Source: Saksenaea vasiformis B4078 (taxonomy: Eukaryota; Mucoromycota; Mucoromycetes; Mucorales; Saksenaeaceae). From it: a DNA stretch of 31,004 nt. Positions 21,504 through 31,004 of this stretch are shown in pieces (position 1 is the stretch's first letter; every line of letters begins with the position of its first letter). The DNA is taken from contig JNDT01001337.1 in the NCBI GenBank assembly GCA_000697055.1, positions 1-31,004 on the forward strand. The letters are read 5' to 3'. The translations under genes and the position numbers were made by a program. Below the pieces are notes generated by a model, which saw only the letters and a program-made list of their open reading frames with translations, was not told the DNA's origin and ran no database searches.

Positions 21504-21725
21504 ACCTCCTAGTGGAATGGAGGCGGCGCTACTTGCACACGTCAGGTAAGAAAATTCCATGACTGGCTGATTTTACTGACGTTATTTGTTGGGTGCGACG
21601 ATGGGGTGCGTGTAGCGAAACCCAGTTCGATTTGCCATTTTCCACGTTGGCCGCAAGTCACGTAAAGGGCAATTTCCGCCAATGGCAACTGAGGTACTCT
21701 ATTTCCCTTTAAACGCTACCACCTC

Positions 21726-22216
21726 ATGGCTCGTTCCATCTATAGTTGCATCGCGACCCTGTCTCTGGCGGCAGTAGTCTTCGCTGCAGGCGATGAAGAC
21801 GTGTTTGAATGGAGACCAGAGATTCATCACGTGTTCAGACCAGACGAACGTATGCCTCCAGCGTGGTTTTCCGAGCTGTTTGCCCTCGCGACGCTTGCAC
21901 CTTGGCTCATCCTCGTAGCTGGAGTAAGTCAATGACTTTTTATATTTGTCGACTCATATTATTATAGTGGTTTGTTCTCGGGCTCACACCGGTGAAAGCG
22001 CTGTCGGAACTTGCAGCTGGCACCGCCAACAGAAGTATCTCAATCGTTGCATTTTTGGGCTCTCTCGTCGCCGTCGAATATCTGTTTTATCTGTACTGGA
22101 CATCGTTGAATCTATTCCAAACACTAGGTTATCTAGCTCCATTAAGTCTGTTGGTATTTGTGACAGGCCAACGCGCGCTTACACAAGTGCAGATTCGAAG
22201 AACAACACAACAATAA
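21726..22216 (+). CDS. SWP1: Oligosaccharyltransferase subunit, ribophorin II/Swp1 C-terminal domain
   Basis: Part of the ER complex that transfers the glycan to Asn in N-glycosylation. Two exons, 21726-21923 and 21968-22216 (44-nt intron), 148 residues. A signal peptide (IYSCIATLSLAAVVFAAG, cleaved near 21) is followed almost at once by RPEIHHVFRPDERMPPAWF, the start of the ribophorin II membrane domain. Then come three membrane segments: LFALATLAPWLILVAGWFVL, a segment around ISIVAFLGSLVAVEYLFYLY, and LGYLAPLSLLVFVTG. The C-terminus is basic (TQVQIRRTTQQ). Yeast Swp1 is about twice as long; here almost the whole luminal part is missing. The model starts at a good ATG with a signal peptide, so it seems a naturally short form rather than a truncation. 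Confidence 0.85.
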
Positions 22217-22265
22217 AACCTTTTCGTTTTTTTTTCTTCCTGTCTTTTATTCATCCATCATTACA

Positions 22266-22820
22266 TCAGCTTTCCTCTGCACAATGAGTAGCATACGCCG
22301 ATTCATTCATTAGTTCATCCAATTCCTGCGGCTCTGACATCTTAATTTTAGCGAACCAAGCAGCGCCTTCTGGACTTTTGTTGATTAACGATGTGTTCTC
22401 CGTCAATTCTTGGTTTACATTGATCACATCGCCGCTTACAGGTGAGTTGACATCAACTGCCGCTTTCACAGATTCAATGCTACCAAGCGAATCTAACATG
22501 CTTGTTGAGCAAAGAAATTCTTCGAACTTGTGACCCAACCTCCTTTCTTCACTGTTGAACCAACCGTTGGCATTTCCACAAACACAACATCACTTAATCG
22601 GCGTTGAGCATAATCAGTTATTCCAATTGTAGCAATCCCTCTGTCCGCTGTGACCCATTCGTGGTCCTCTGTGTAGCGTTTGCCTAATGCTGGGACCACA
22701 TTGAATACACCCTGTTTGATAAGTATGGCGCCGCTTACTTATGTATGTACGACATGCAGGAACTATCCAAGGCGAGTGGCGGAAAAAGCTTTTAGTAGAA
22801 ACCAGTCGACAGAGAGCCAT
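22266..22820 (-). CDS. GCV3: Glycine cleavage system H protein, mitochondrial
   Basis: Lipoyl carrier that shuttles the aminomethyl group between P, T and L proteins in the mitochondrial matrix. Three exons: 22820-22739, 22689-22540, 22492-22266; introns 49 and 47 nt; 152 residues. The N-terminus (LCRLVSTKSFFRHS, about 25 residues) is a basic, Ser-rich presequence. The core has GKRYTEDHEWV, IATIGITDYAQRRLSDVVFV and the lipoylation site SIESVKAAVDV with Lys87, followed by SPVSGDVINVN and the C-terminal AWFAKIKM. The first junction (donor at 22738, acceptor at 22690) was chosen because the nearer CAG would make a 27-nt intron and break the frame. The second donor (GTTGGG) is weak, but it alone restores the KKGDSLGSIESVK segment. 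Confidence 0.93.
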
Positions 22821-24474
22821 GGAAAAAAAAGAGAAGAGAGAACTTAAATCTCCGGTTTCGATCGAGGCGAACGAGTGAAAACATCACTTTTAAACTCCGG
22901 ATTATGCATGTACACGAGATGGAAGTTACTGTTTATTGAACAACTTTTTACGCTACTCTAAATAAACTATGCGTCTATGAAGAACCAAGTTCATGCTAAG
23001 GAAATAATTGAATATGCGGCCATTAGTTCACAAATTGGCGACAAAATAATACTGTACTTACATCAACTCGGTTTCCAGATGGGCGCATAATTTATTGGAG
23101 CAGCATAAAAACTTGTTCACGGTTAGTAAATGGAAGATGATTTGATTGCCTTTTCACTTACCCCGAAGGTAATCAGGCCAGGAGCCTGGACCAAGCCCGC
23201 ACCTCAGTCCGGTGGGGGCTAGCATGGGGTTGTTCTGGTGACGAGGACCAGCGTTGAGAGTTACGCCGTGCAGAGGACTTGAAGCGATGCAAACGACCAG
23301 CGATCTATTGTACAAGATGAGTGATGCTGAGCGCGACAGTATTTATTTTACTTACTTAAGTGATGGGTAAAAACGCCACCACAGCTAGGACGGTTCGGGA
23401 CAACGGTCATGCAGGCTATCAATAGACAAAAAAACATGAATAATTGTGTATGTATATAAATTGACATCCTTACCGGGGATGTTAAAGAGAACAGAGCCAA
23501 ACAAAAAAAAAGGAAATTCGTACGTTCGTTTAAGTATGGTGGAACCTGCGCTTATCTTGAAACATTTTTACTGCTTTGCGGATGGAATACTGGGAATCCA
23601 TCACTGAAGTACCTCAATGCAAAAAACGATTTTTTGTTTCAATGAGACATTTCCTTATCGTGAGACATTTTTACTGCTTTCCGACGGGATATCGGAAAAC
23701 GATCACTGAAGCACCTCAATGCAAAAACGAAGTTACTCACACGCGAACTATTCGTAGGATTGACGCAAAGTAAACTACTTCTCGCCGCAAAGACGCATAA
23801 ATTTCCAGCGCTAAATTTATTCAACTTGAACGTAAAAGGACATATAGCTGACGCAAACGTTGATTCCAAATTCAGTATTACCATCAAAATTTGGAAACAA
23901 GGCAAGGCAAATGAGGAGCAGCAACTATGCTGACAGTATGCAATGGAATGGAAGTGTGAAGCCTATTGAACAGTGGTCGGTTTACTTATTCCGTAGGGCG
24001 ACGAGATCTGGTCCCTGGGTCAACATATAAGCATGGATGATCAGTTAAGCATCCATAGAATAATATTTTACCTAAATACAAGCTTCCACTAGTATTGACA
24101 ATGTGATCTAAATTTGGATAACTTATTATGAACGTGCGCCCGCCTACCGTCCGCTGAACAGCAATAGCAAAAAGCACCAGTATGATCAGCGAAACGTACC
24201 AGAATACGTGCGACTTTACCCCCCAGTAACACTAGTATTAGATGACATAAAATCGCACAGAATGGGGGAGTCCAGTTTTCCCGCTTTGAATTCAGTATCT
24301 TCATAATCAATTTGCATAGCGTGTCTAACTCGGTTTCAATTTTTATTCATAGAAAGAACCTGATGGCTGTATCTAGTATCCCCATTAAAGCGACAAATGC
24401 AATAGAAGTCTTTGGAGCCACTAGCTGCGGTGGAAAAATTGGAAGAGATGCTAAGGTCATAGGTGGTAACGCAT
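22821..24474. other. Intergenic, repeat-bearing; one doubtful mini-gene
   Basis: About 1.65 kb. A GC-richer stretch at about 23160-23300 includes the hairpin CCAGG/CCTGG (about 23182-23193) and may be a mobile-element scrap. A two-copy tandem repeat lies at 23551-23731. On the minus strand, 24304-24200, 24153-24072 and a last piece from about 24014 can be joined across GT-AG introns into about 71 codons with one hydrophobic segment (FCAILCHLILVLLGG) then GRTFIISYPNLDHIVNTSG. No family is recognised, so it is not called. Confidence 0.35.
23551..23731. repeat. Two-copy tandem repeat, 103-bp period
   Basis: Copy 1 about 23551-23629, copy 2 about 23654-23731. Both carry ACATTTTTACTGCTTT, then ATCACTGAAG, then ACCTCAATGCAAAAA in the same order, with the middle part diverged. 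No coding content; origin unknown. Confidence 0.75.
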
Positions 24475-27400
24475 TTACGCACTTTCAGACATTGCTTTGT
24501 AAGAAGCTAGACTTCCTCCAGCCTTGATAGCGTCGTAAGAACGTTTCACACCACGAGCAGGTTTTGATTCGTGAGGCGCGCCATATCCACCTCCTCCAGC
24601 AGTATGGATAATGATGCGATCTCCTTTACCAAAGACAGCGGAATTTTTGCCAGACAAGTTTAAAGTTCGTGTTCCGTTGCTCTGGTGTTGAATCCAGAGA
24701 TTCAGACCAGGTTTAGCATCTTCACCTCCCAAAAGACCGTAAGGACGGAATACTCTACGCTCAGATAAGATAGACACTTGTATACCAGACTCGAGGAACT
24801 CAATATCACGAATAACTCCATCACCGCCGTGATAAAGACCAGCGCCACCGGAACCTGTCATCCATGGAAGCTCAGAAAAAGAAACATGCTTACTTGACTT
24901 ACCTTCTCGTATAGAGAATTCCCTCAGAATAACAGGGTATCGTTTTTCCAAAATTTCGGGATCCGTAATACGAGTATTGGTCATATGCTACATTGGTCCA
25001 CTGAGTGCATTCTTTTCTCTTTCATAAATTCTCTTACGGTGTGGACGCCACTTTGGCCATTCCAATTTGGACCAGCTCCTGAACCGCCAGCAATCGTTTC
25101 ATAATAGCCCCAACCGGGAATCTCATGCCCGTTTTCATCCTTGCCTCCTTTGCCGAAAGTTAGGTTGTTGCAACAGCCATGACTGGCGGCGCAAGCCTCG
25201 AAGGCTTTCAGTACAACGTCAACAATACGTTGACTGGTCAGTACATTGCCTCCCACAACTGCAGACGACCCAGAAGGACTCAAGATGGATTTAGGAGGGA
25301 TTCGAATGTCGATAGGTTCCAGGCAGCCCGAATTCAGTGGGATATCCTGTCCAACAAGGCAACGGATGCAGTAAATAATTGCGCTGTGCGCAACGCTTTC
25401 AGGCGTATTGGTATTGCCATAAACTTCTGGTCCGGTGCGATTAAAGTCGAAGAGGGCTTTACCAGTTTTCTCATCGATCGTCACACGGAGACAAATGGGA
25501 GTACCGTCATCCATGTAGTCGACAGCTGTCAGATCGCGGCCACGATTCTTTTCAGCCACCTGCTTTAGTAGTTGCCGTACAGCCACTTCAGCGTTGCGTC
25601 GGATATGCATCATGTACGCCTGAACAACCTCGAGTGAGTATTCTTCGATGAGCATTTTGATAAGGCCGATGCCCTTATGATTAGCCGCAATCTGCGCCTT
25701 GAGATCTGACAAAAGCGTCAGTACTTTCTTTTCTCTCTCGTTTTCATTTCTTACCAGAAACGTTGTCGCGGTAACATCTGGTACCTGAACATCCAGGATA
25801 GGATGCCGGCTCATGGCAAAGGTACCGTTCTAATCCTTGTGAATCAAACTTGCCTTCTGCAACGATCTTGAAAGATTTAATAGCAGCGCCTTCTTGATAC
25901 AGCTTTTTTTTTCCGGCGGTATGTTAGCAAACATGTTGTACCATAAATTGTCATTCTAAGATTTACCTCCTTTGAATGGGGTGGCATAGAGCCTAAAATG
26001 AACTGGATATCAGCTGGGCGATAATTACTGATTTGAATATATATTACCTGGAGAGATGCCACCAATGTCAGCGTGGTGTCCCCTTGACGCCACAAAGAAA
26101 ACGATTTTGCCTTTATCGAATACAGGCGTGATGATAGTAATATCTAGACAAAAGATGAATACAATTCTCTCTAATCCGCTTCTCTCCCATCTTACCTGGC
26201 AAATGAGATCCGCCTGCAGAAGGGTGATTGGTCATGATTACATCACCTTCTTTTAGATCACCCTTATAATAATTCATCTGATATGTAACCGCATGGCTTA
26301 GCGCGCCTAAATGGACGGGTATATGTGGTGCATTGGCCACAAGACCGCCATCCGCTCCGAACAAAGCGCAAGAGAAGTCTATATGACTTGTGAGAAATAG
26401 CTGACACTTTCCCAAAGGACATACCCAATCGCTCTTTGATATTCGTGCTAATGGAAGTCTTTTGTAACGTGCGTCCCATCTGTTCAGCGATGCTCATGAA
26501 TCGGTGGGAAAAGATGGAAAGTTGAATAGGCTCCACTTCCGTGGTTACACGCTTCTTCTCGCCTTCCCCAACCGTGATCGTGATATGTTGTGAAGTTATC
26601 AACGCGCTACATGATGGTTCAACGACAATGGTTGCCGTAGCATCGATAATAATTGCTGGGCCTGAGACGCATGAGCCTGGTGGAAGGTCATGTAGAAGAT
26701 AAACAGGCACATCGTTACGACGGCCGCCTTCAAAGTACACTGAAGTCGTACTATTAGGCGCATTTGCTTCTTGAATGGCATTTGTTGCTTGCAACTGCTG
26801 GATTTCTCTGTCCGGCGACAAACTATCGGTTGACCTCGCTTTACCTATACCGCGTACACGAATGTCATCTACACATATATCGCGGTCAGGGAGCGAAAAC
26901 CCAAACTCCTGAGTATAGAGTTCGACAAATGCTTTTTCAAAGTCCCATGATGCATCAGAAGGCTGAAGTGTCATTAAAGCGCAGTCTGTGCCCTGGTATC
27001 GCAGATTAAGGTAAACTTCCGTGGTGATATGTTTAAACCCTTGTCGAGTGAGTTCTTCCTCGCAGTTCTTCACAAGAGCCGACACGCGTTGTCGAATACT
27101 AGGCAATGATTCATCGCTTAGTATCTCAGAAGATGGCTCCTGTGCTTCATGCACAACGTCTGCCAGAGCAAGACCAAAGGCAGAAAGGATAGAACTGTGA
27201 CGGTAAAGCACGATTTTCTGTATTCCGAGGTTACGAGCAATCCCACAAGCTAGTAAGAACAGAGAAAAAAAAACCAATTTGCATGCATGAGAATGTCGAT
27301 AAGATCAACAAGTATCTTACCATGTTGTCCACCAGCACCACCAAACACAGCTAATCTATGATTACGTGTGTCATGGCCTTTGGCTTCTGTTAGGTTGCGG

Positions 27401-29206
27401 ATAGGGCGGCACATGGCTTCGTTGGCGACTTTAATGAATCCAAACACAATCTCATCCAAGGATTTGTTCTCGCCCGTTGAGGCGTTAATCTCATCCGCCA
27501 ACGCGGCAAATTTTTGACGGACAATCTCGATATCTAACGATTCGTCCTCGTTGGGTCCAAATATCTTGGGAAAATAATCCGGCAGAAGTCTTCCAAGCAA
27601 TAGGTTAGCATCAGAGACTGCAAGTGGACCACCTTTTCTGTAAAATAAAATAACGTTAAGCTATAAATACAATCTTCCTTTGGATTACCTATAACAAGCC
27701 GGTCCTGGGTGGGCGCCTGCGCTCTAAATAACCAAATCATTGATAAACGGGTCAAAAAGTGCATTTCTTATTTACCTCTGGGCCAACAGTAAACATGCCA
27801 TTCTTAAAAAGTAGCATCGATCCTCCACCAGCAGCTACCGTATTGATATCAAGTTGCGGTGCTTGGATGGTAACACCTGCTGTAGTTGTCTCAAACACAT
27901 GTTCGTAATGACCATCAAAACGAGATACATCTTCCCAAATGTGAATAAATGGAGGCTAACAAATGGCTTATGTTACCTGTACTAGTGCCACCCATGTCGA
28001 ATCCAATGACAGGCGTGCGGTCCTGTTCATTGAACGTTGTCAAAGCGTAACCTACAACTCCTCCTGCAGGTCCCGAAAGGATAGCGCGGAATCCAGAGAA
28101 TCGATCAACCGGCACCAAACCACCATCACTTTGCATAAATTGTAGCTTTGTACGGCCCGTTTTGAAGCCATCGTCAAACCCACTCACAAAACCTTCGATA
28201 TAATTCTGGATACATGGTGTTAGGTAGGCATCCGCTGTAGCAGACGTGCCTCGAGGGACGATCTTGATCATTGGAATCACTTCATGCGACAGCGACACGT
28301 GTGTAAATCCCATCGATGAAGCTAATGTGCCAATTTGTTTCTCGTGATCGGGAAAAGTGTATGAATGCATTAAGCAAACAGCAACACTGTGATATCCATC
28401 ATCTCTGAGTGACCGTAACTGGTCCTTCACAGCGGACATGTCTAAACAAAGATCGAAAGCATTAGTTACTTCGGTGAAAAAGTATTGGAGAGAGACCTGG
28501 TCGGCGCAAAATCCTGACATATTCGCCTGAAATGCCTTGGACAATATCTTTATCGGATGGATCCACGTTTTCGATACGTTCAGTGGATGCGGCAGAATTC
28601 AACAATGCCACTCTACAACCACGATAAGCAGCGAGTGAGTTTACTTTTCTCTTACCGTTCATCAATCTCCACTACTGTTTGTTGAAGTACGTCTGGCTTA
28701 CTAATAGACAGGTCAAAAATTTTTGGACGAGATTGGTTGCCTGCAAATTGCATAAGTTCACTTGTATTTTCATGCAAAAGACGAGGCTTACCAATGGTAA
28801 GTAAATCTTTGTAGCCTTTGGTAATTATTAATGCACAGCGCTCGCCTTTTCGCTCAAGTAACGCGTTGGTGGCTACAGTGGTACCCATACGCACACTTTC
28901 TGTAGACGCAAGTTAACGCCTGACCAGCTTTTTCCTTTTATTTTTTCCCCGGGTTATATACATACCAATATGTGTTGTAGGCACCGGTTCCGTACGCGGA
29001 ATATGCTTTCCTGTTGCCTGTTCCACTATGCGCCGGATACCCTCCGTCGGGGCATCCTTGTAATTCGCAGGATCCTCTGACAACAATTTCACGACAAACT
29101 CCTGGTATTCGGGTTCGTCGGGGTTCCCGAGAAAGCCGATACAGTCCGTGAATGTACCTCCTCGATCGATACAAATGGTTAGCTTTTGTTCTCCATGTAC
29201 AGTCAT
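24475..29206 (-). CDS. OXP1: 5-oxoprolinase (ATP-hydrolysing)
   Basis: Opens 5-oxo-L-proline to L-glutamate with ATP, in glutathione turnover in the cytosol. Sixteen exons: 29206-28966, 28899-28792, 28740-28656, 28612-28497, 28441-27977, 27930-27776, 27723-27689, 27637-27321, 27249-26425, 26378-26196, 26143-26048, 25992-25967, 25902-25755, 25705-25038, 24987-24903, 24854-24475. Introns are 43-71 nt. The joined frame gives 1310 residues, close to yeast Oxp1. The hydantoinase A half has [10 protein letters not shown] at 13-22 and [10 protein letters not shown] at 330-339 (ATP-binding), [17 protein letters not shown] and [11 protein letters not shown]. The hydantoinase B half has [54 protein letters not shown] and [13 protein letters not shown]. 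Start chosen at the Met just before the family N-terminus; an in-frame Met at 29242 adds 12 residues. Introns 2 and 15 are multiples of three and stop-free. Confidence 0.97.
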
Positions 29207-29524
29207 GACGAAAAGGTACAGGCCTGAACCACCCACGCACAAATTTCAAGCACTTAATATTACATTCTCACGGTGCTCCCAGCGCACAAACTCTTCAAAC
29301 CGAACTCCGCACGCTAAAGGGAAAAATGCTTAAGCCTAAATTTTCAAAGGGAATTGCTACGGACAAAAACCTTTCCCTTAGGGACAAAAACCTTTTTCAA
29401 ATACCGACAGGTTCCTTTGTCGTTGTACTATCATCACGATTACCACTTTTGTCGTAGAGTTTTTGCCCATACAAAATAACCTTAAGCCACAAACTGTACC
29501 TGTTGCAATCACCACATTGTTAAC
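29207..29524. other. Region between OXP1 and the MULE gene, with a putative element end
   Basis: Holds the OXP1 promoter and, from about 29349, what may be the left end of a Mutator-like element: GGGAATTGCTAC (29349-29360) followed by two direct copies of GGACAAAAACCTTT, 21 bp apart (29361 and 29382). The terminal bases resemble those of the element at 20659. The right end lies outside the window. Confidence 0.45.
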
Positions 29525-31004
29525 ATGAAATCGCTTCTCGGCAAAGTTTTTGAAACGCATCATGATGTGCTTAATGCTGCACAAGCCTTAGCTCGTGAGC
29601 ATGGATTCGCAGTTACTACCGCCTCCAGCACTCCTGGTCACCACATTTATTTGAAGTGTATCCATGGAGGCGCGTATCAGAATACGAGGAAACTGACAGA
29701 CGAAAAGCGCCAGAGGCAAAACAATACAAATCGTAGAGGCTGTCCCTGGAAGATGTACGCATCAGCTGACAAGAAAGAGAACGGCAAATTCGTCGTGAGA
29801 AATGTTGCGGATATGGAGGATCACAGCCATGATCTTGCTACAGATCCTAGCATATATCACCAGCATCGCAAACCAGACGTCGACACGGAATTGCGAGTTC
29901 GATCAATGACACGACACGGAGTGAAGCCTTCCCAGATATATGAGGAAGTCAGACGCGATGATGGAAAGCCTCTGTTGAAAATGAAGGACATTTATAACTT
30001 CCGTGGAAAACTATTTAAGGTATCCAAGGGAAGTCATATATCAGACCTTCTGGATTTCTTGCAAGATCGCGACTACAATGTTCGCTACAATTTGGACGAG
30101 GCCCAAGAGCTGAAGTCCCTTTTTATTTTTCATCCCAAAGCGCAAAAGGATGCAATTCGTTTCTCGGAAGTTGTGATCATTGATGCAACCTACAAAACCA
30201 ATGTGCACAAGATGCCTTTGGTGAATATAATTGGGATAAGCAACTTGGGTAGCTCGCGTCTGCGCAGTTTCCTTATAGCACAGACCCTTATGACAGATGA
30301 GAAGGCCATTTCTTATACATGGATGGCCGAGCAACTGCGTTCAGAGATCTGGGCAAGTACGATGCCTGGTCTTTTCGTGACAGACGACGATAGTTCCTTG
30401 ACATCTGCATTAAGGGACATTTTTCCGGACAGCAGGCAGCTTCGCTGTGCCTGGCACATAGAAAAGAACTTTGTTAAGCATGCTCACGGCCTTTTTGAGA
30501 AAGACAGTGAAGAGGAGAAGGCGTTCTTAAGCTCAGTCAAGGGTATTATATGGAGAAGAGATGAAAAATGTTTCTCTAGTGCTATAGATGACTTTCACAA
30601 AGTTATCAAAGGCACGTCAAAAGAAAAAGAACTTAGCGATTATCTTCAAAAGTATGTGATGCAACGGACGAAAGCATTACATAAAAAGAACACGTTTAAC
30701 GCTTCGCTATCATGTAGGCTATTAAAATGTAAGGAAAAATGGGCTGGACCGTACGCTGAAAAGCTCATGCATCTGGGAGCGCGTACAACGCAGCGTGTAG
30801 AGGGAGTTCATCGTGCACTCAAGCATGCTTTAGAATCTCCAGGAAGTCTTCTAAAACAGTTTAATTCGCTTGACATTTGGCTTCGGAAAAAAGTATTTAG
30901 TGTGGAAATCCAACATATGTCTAATACTCAAGTTGTAGGATGAGCAGCAACTCCACGAATTAAATGAAGAATCATCCAAGACACCAATCCTTCCATTTAG
31001 CCAT
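29525..31004 (+). CDS. MULE-type transposase, 3' part outside window
   Basis: Exon 1 is 29525-30892 (456 codons). A 46-nt GT-AG intron (30893-30938, CTAAT branch word) then leads to an open frame that continues off the window edge (DEQQLHELNEESS...); without splicing the frame stops at 30943. The N-terminal part has a FAR1/WRKY-GCM1-like zinc-binding pattern: C45, C73, H100, H102 (in LKCIHGG, RRGCPWKMY, DHSHDL). The MULE catalytic core follows: VVIIDATYKTN with D220, GLFVTDDDSSL with D287-289, LRCAWHIEKN carrying the C-x2-H motif (308/311), and RVEGVHRALK with E426. All acidic triad candidates and the C-x2-H are kept and there is no internal stop, so the copy may be active or recently active. 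Confidence 0.88.

Larger units (their letters stand above)
20659..21624. mobile_element. Non-autonomous Mutator-like element (966 bp) with 9-bp target duplication
   Basis: Flanked by a perfect 9-bp direct repeat, GTTCGATTT, at 20650-20658 and 21625-21633. The ends are imperfect inverted repeats of about 37 bp: left GGGGTTTGGCTACGCGCACC, right (reverse complement) TGGGTTTCGCTACACGCACC, each followed by a second GCRCCCMAC-type block. Long terminal inverted repeats with a 9-bp duplication fit the Mutator superfamily. No transposase domain is inside. The intact duplication suggests a fairly recent insertion. It sits between SWD2 and the Swp1-like gene, ending only about 100 bp above the latter's start codon. 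Confidence 0.85.

Noticed and set aside
22690..22738. 27-nt intron ending at CAGGG in the H-protein gene
   Set aside because: Too short for splicing and breaks the frame. The 49-nt intron ending at TCCCAG restores the expected GKRYTEDHEWV start.
24014..24304. Possible three-exon minus-strand mini-gene (about 71 codons) with a membrane segment
   Set aside because: The junctions are formally in frame, but length, lack of family and intergenic setting make chance likely. Transcript evidence would be needed.
24981..25814. 277-residue minus-strand frame starting at 25814
   Set aside because: Its first 35 or so residues are an out-of-frame reading of exon 13 plus an intron; only the part from 25705 on belongs to OXP1.

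Overview
The window looks like nuclear DNA of a filamentous fungus, most likely an early-diverging one (Mucoromycota/Mucorales). This is inferred from closely packed genes, many GT-AG introns of about 43-70 nt, and a full yeast-like housekeeping set. I cannot fix the genus. I traced the exon structures by hand: each model conserves frame across all junctions and restores the family's conserved core.

Layout. Bases 1-2340 hold three diverged copies of one LTR-type element (one inverted, two direct) and a small protein-coding relic. Then come, in order: a TPK-type Nudix protein (2822-4092, -), a hypoxanthine/xanthine phosphoribosyltransferase (6013-6683, +), a short-chain dehydrogenase (7653-8851, +), a LEA/apolipoprotein-like, probably mitochondrial protein (9034-10448, +), a Lag1-type ceramide synthase (11262-12634, -), HIS3 imidazoleglycerol-phosphate dehydratase (13152-13849, -), a type II membrane glycosyltransferase-like protein (15081-16626, -), PIG-P/Gpi19 (17546-18776, -) divergent from SWD2/WDR82 (18882-20328, +), a 966-bp non-autonomous Mutator-like element with 9-bp target duplications (20659-21624), a very short ribophorin II/Swp1 subunit (21726-22216, +) tail-to-tail with glycine cleavage H protein (22266-22820, -), a 16-exon 5-oxoprolinase (24475-29206, -), and a MULE transposase gene that runs off the right edge (29525-31004, +).

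The genes do not form one pathway. Several act in or on the ER and secretory route (ceramide synthase, PIG-P, Swp1, the glycosyltransferase-like protein), but on mixed strands and with no sign of co-regulation.

Most interesting: (i) the complete MULE-derived element, with exon-like captured sequence and a branched inverted-repeat fold, about 8 kb from a MULE transposase with similar terminal bases; (ii) a set of 48-51 nt introns that are multiples of three and stop-free, so retention would give in-frame inserts; (iii) two alternative in-frame last exons for SWD2; (iv) 25-bp repeats in the presumed U3 of all three LTR copies. I saw no CRISPR, no rRNA and no convincing tRNA gene, and no clear new multi-gene system.
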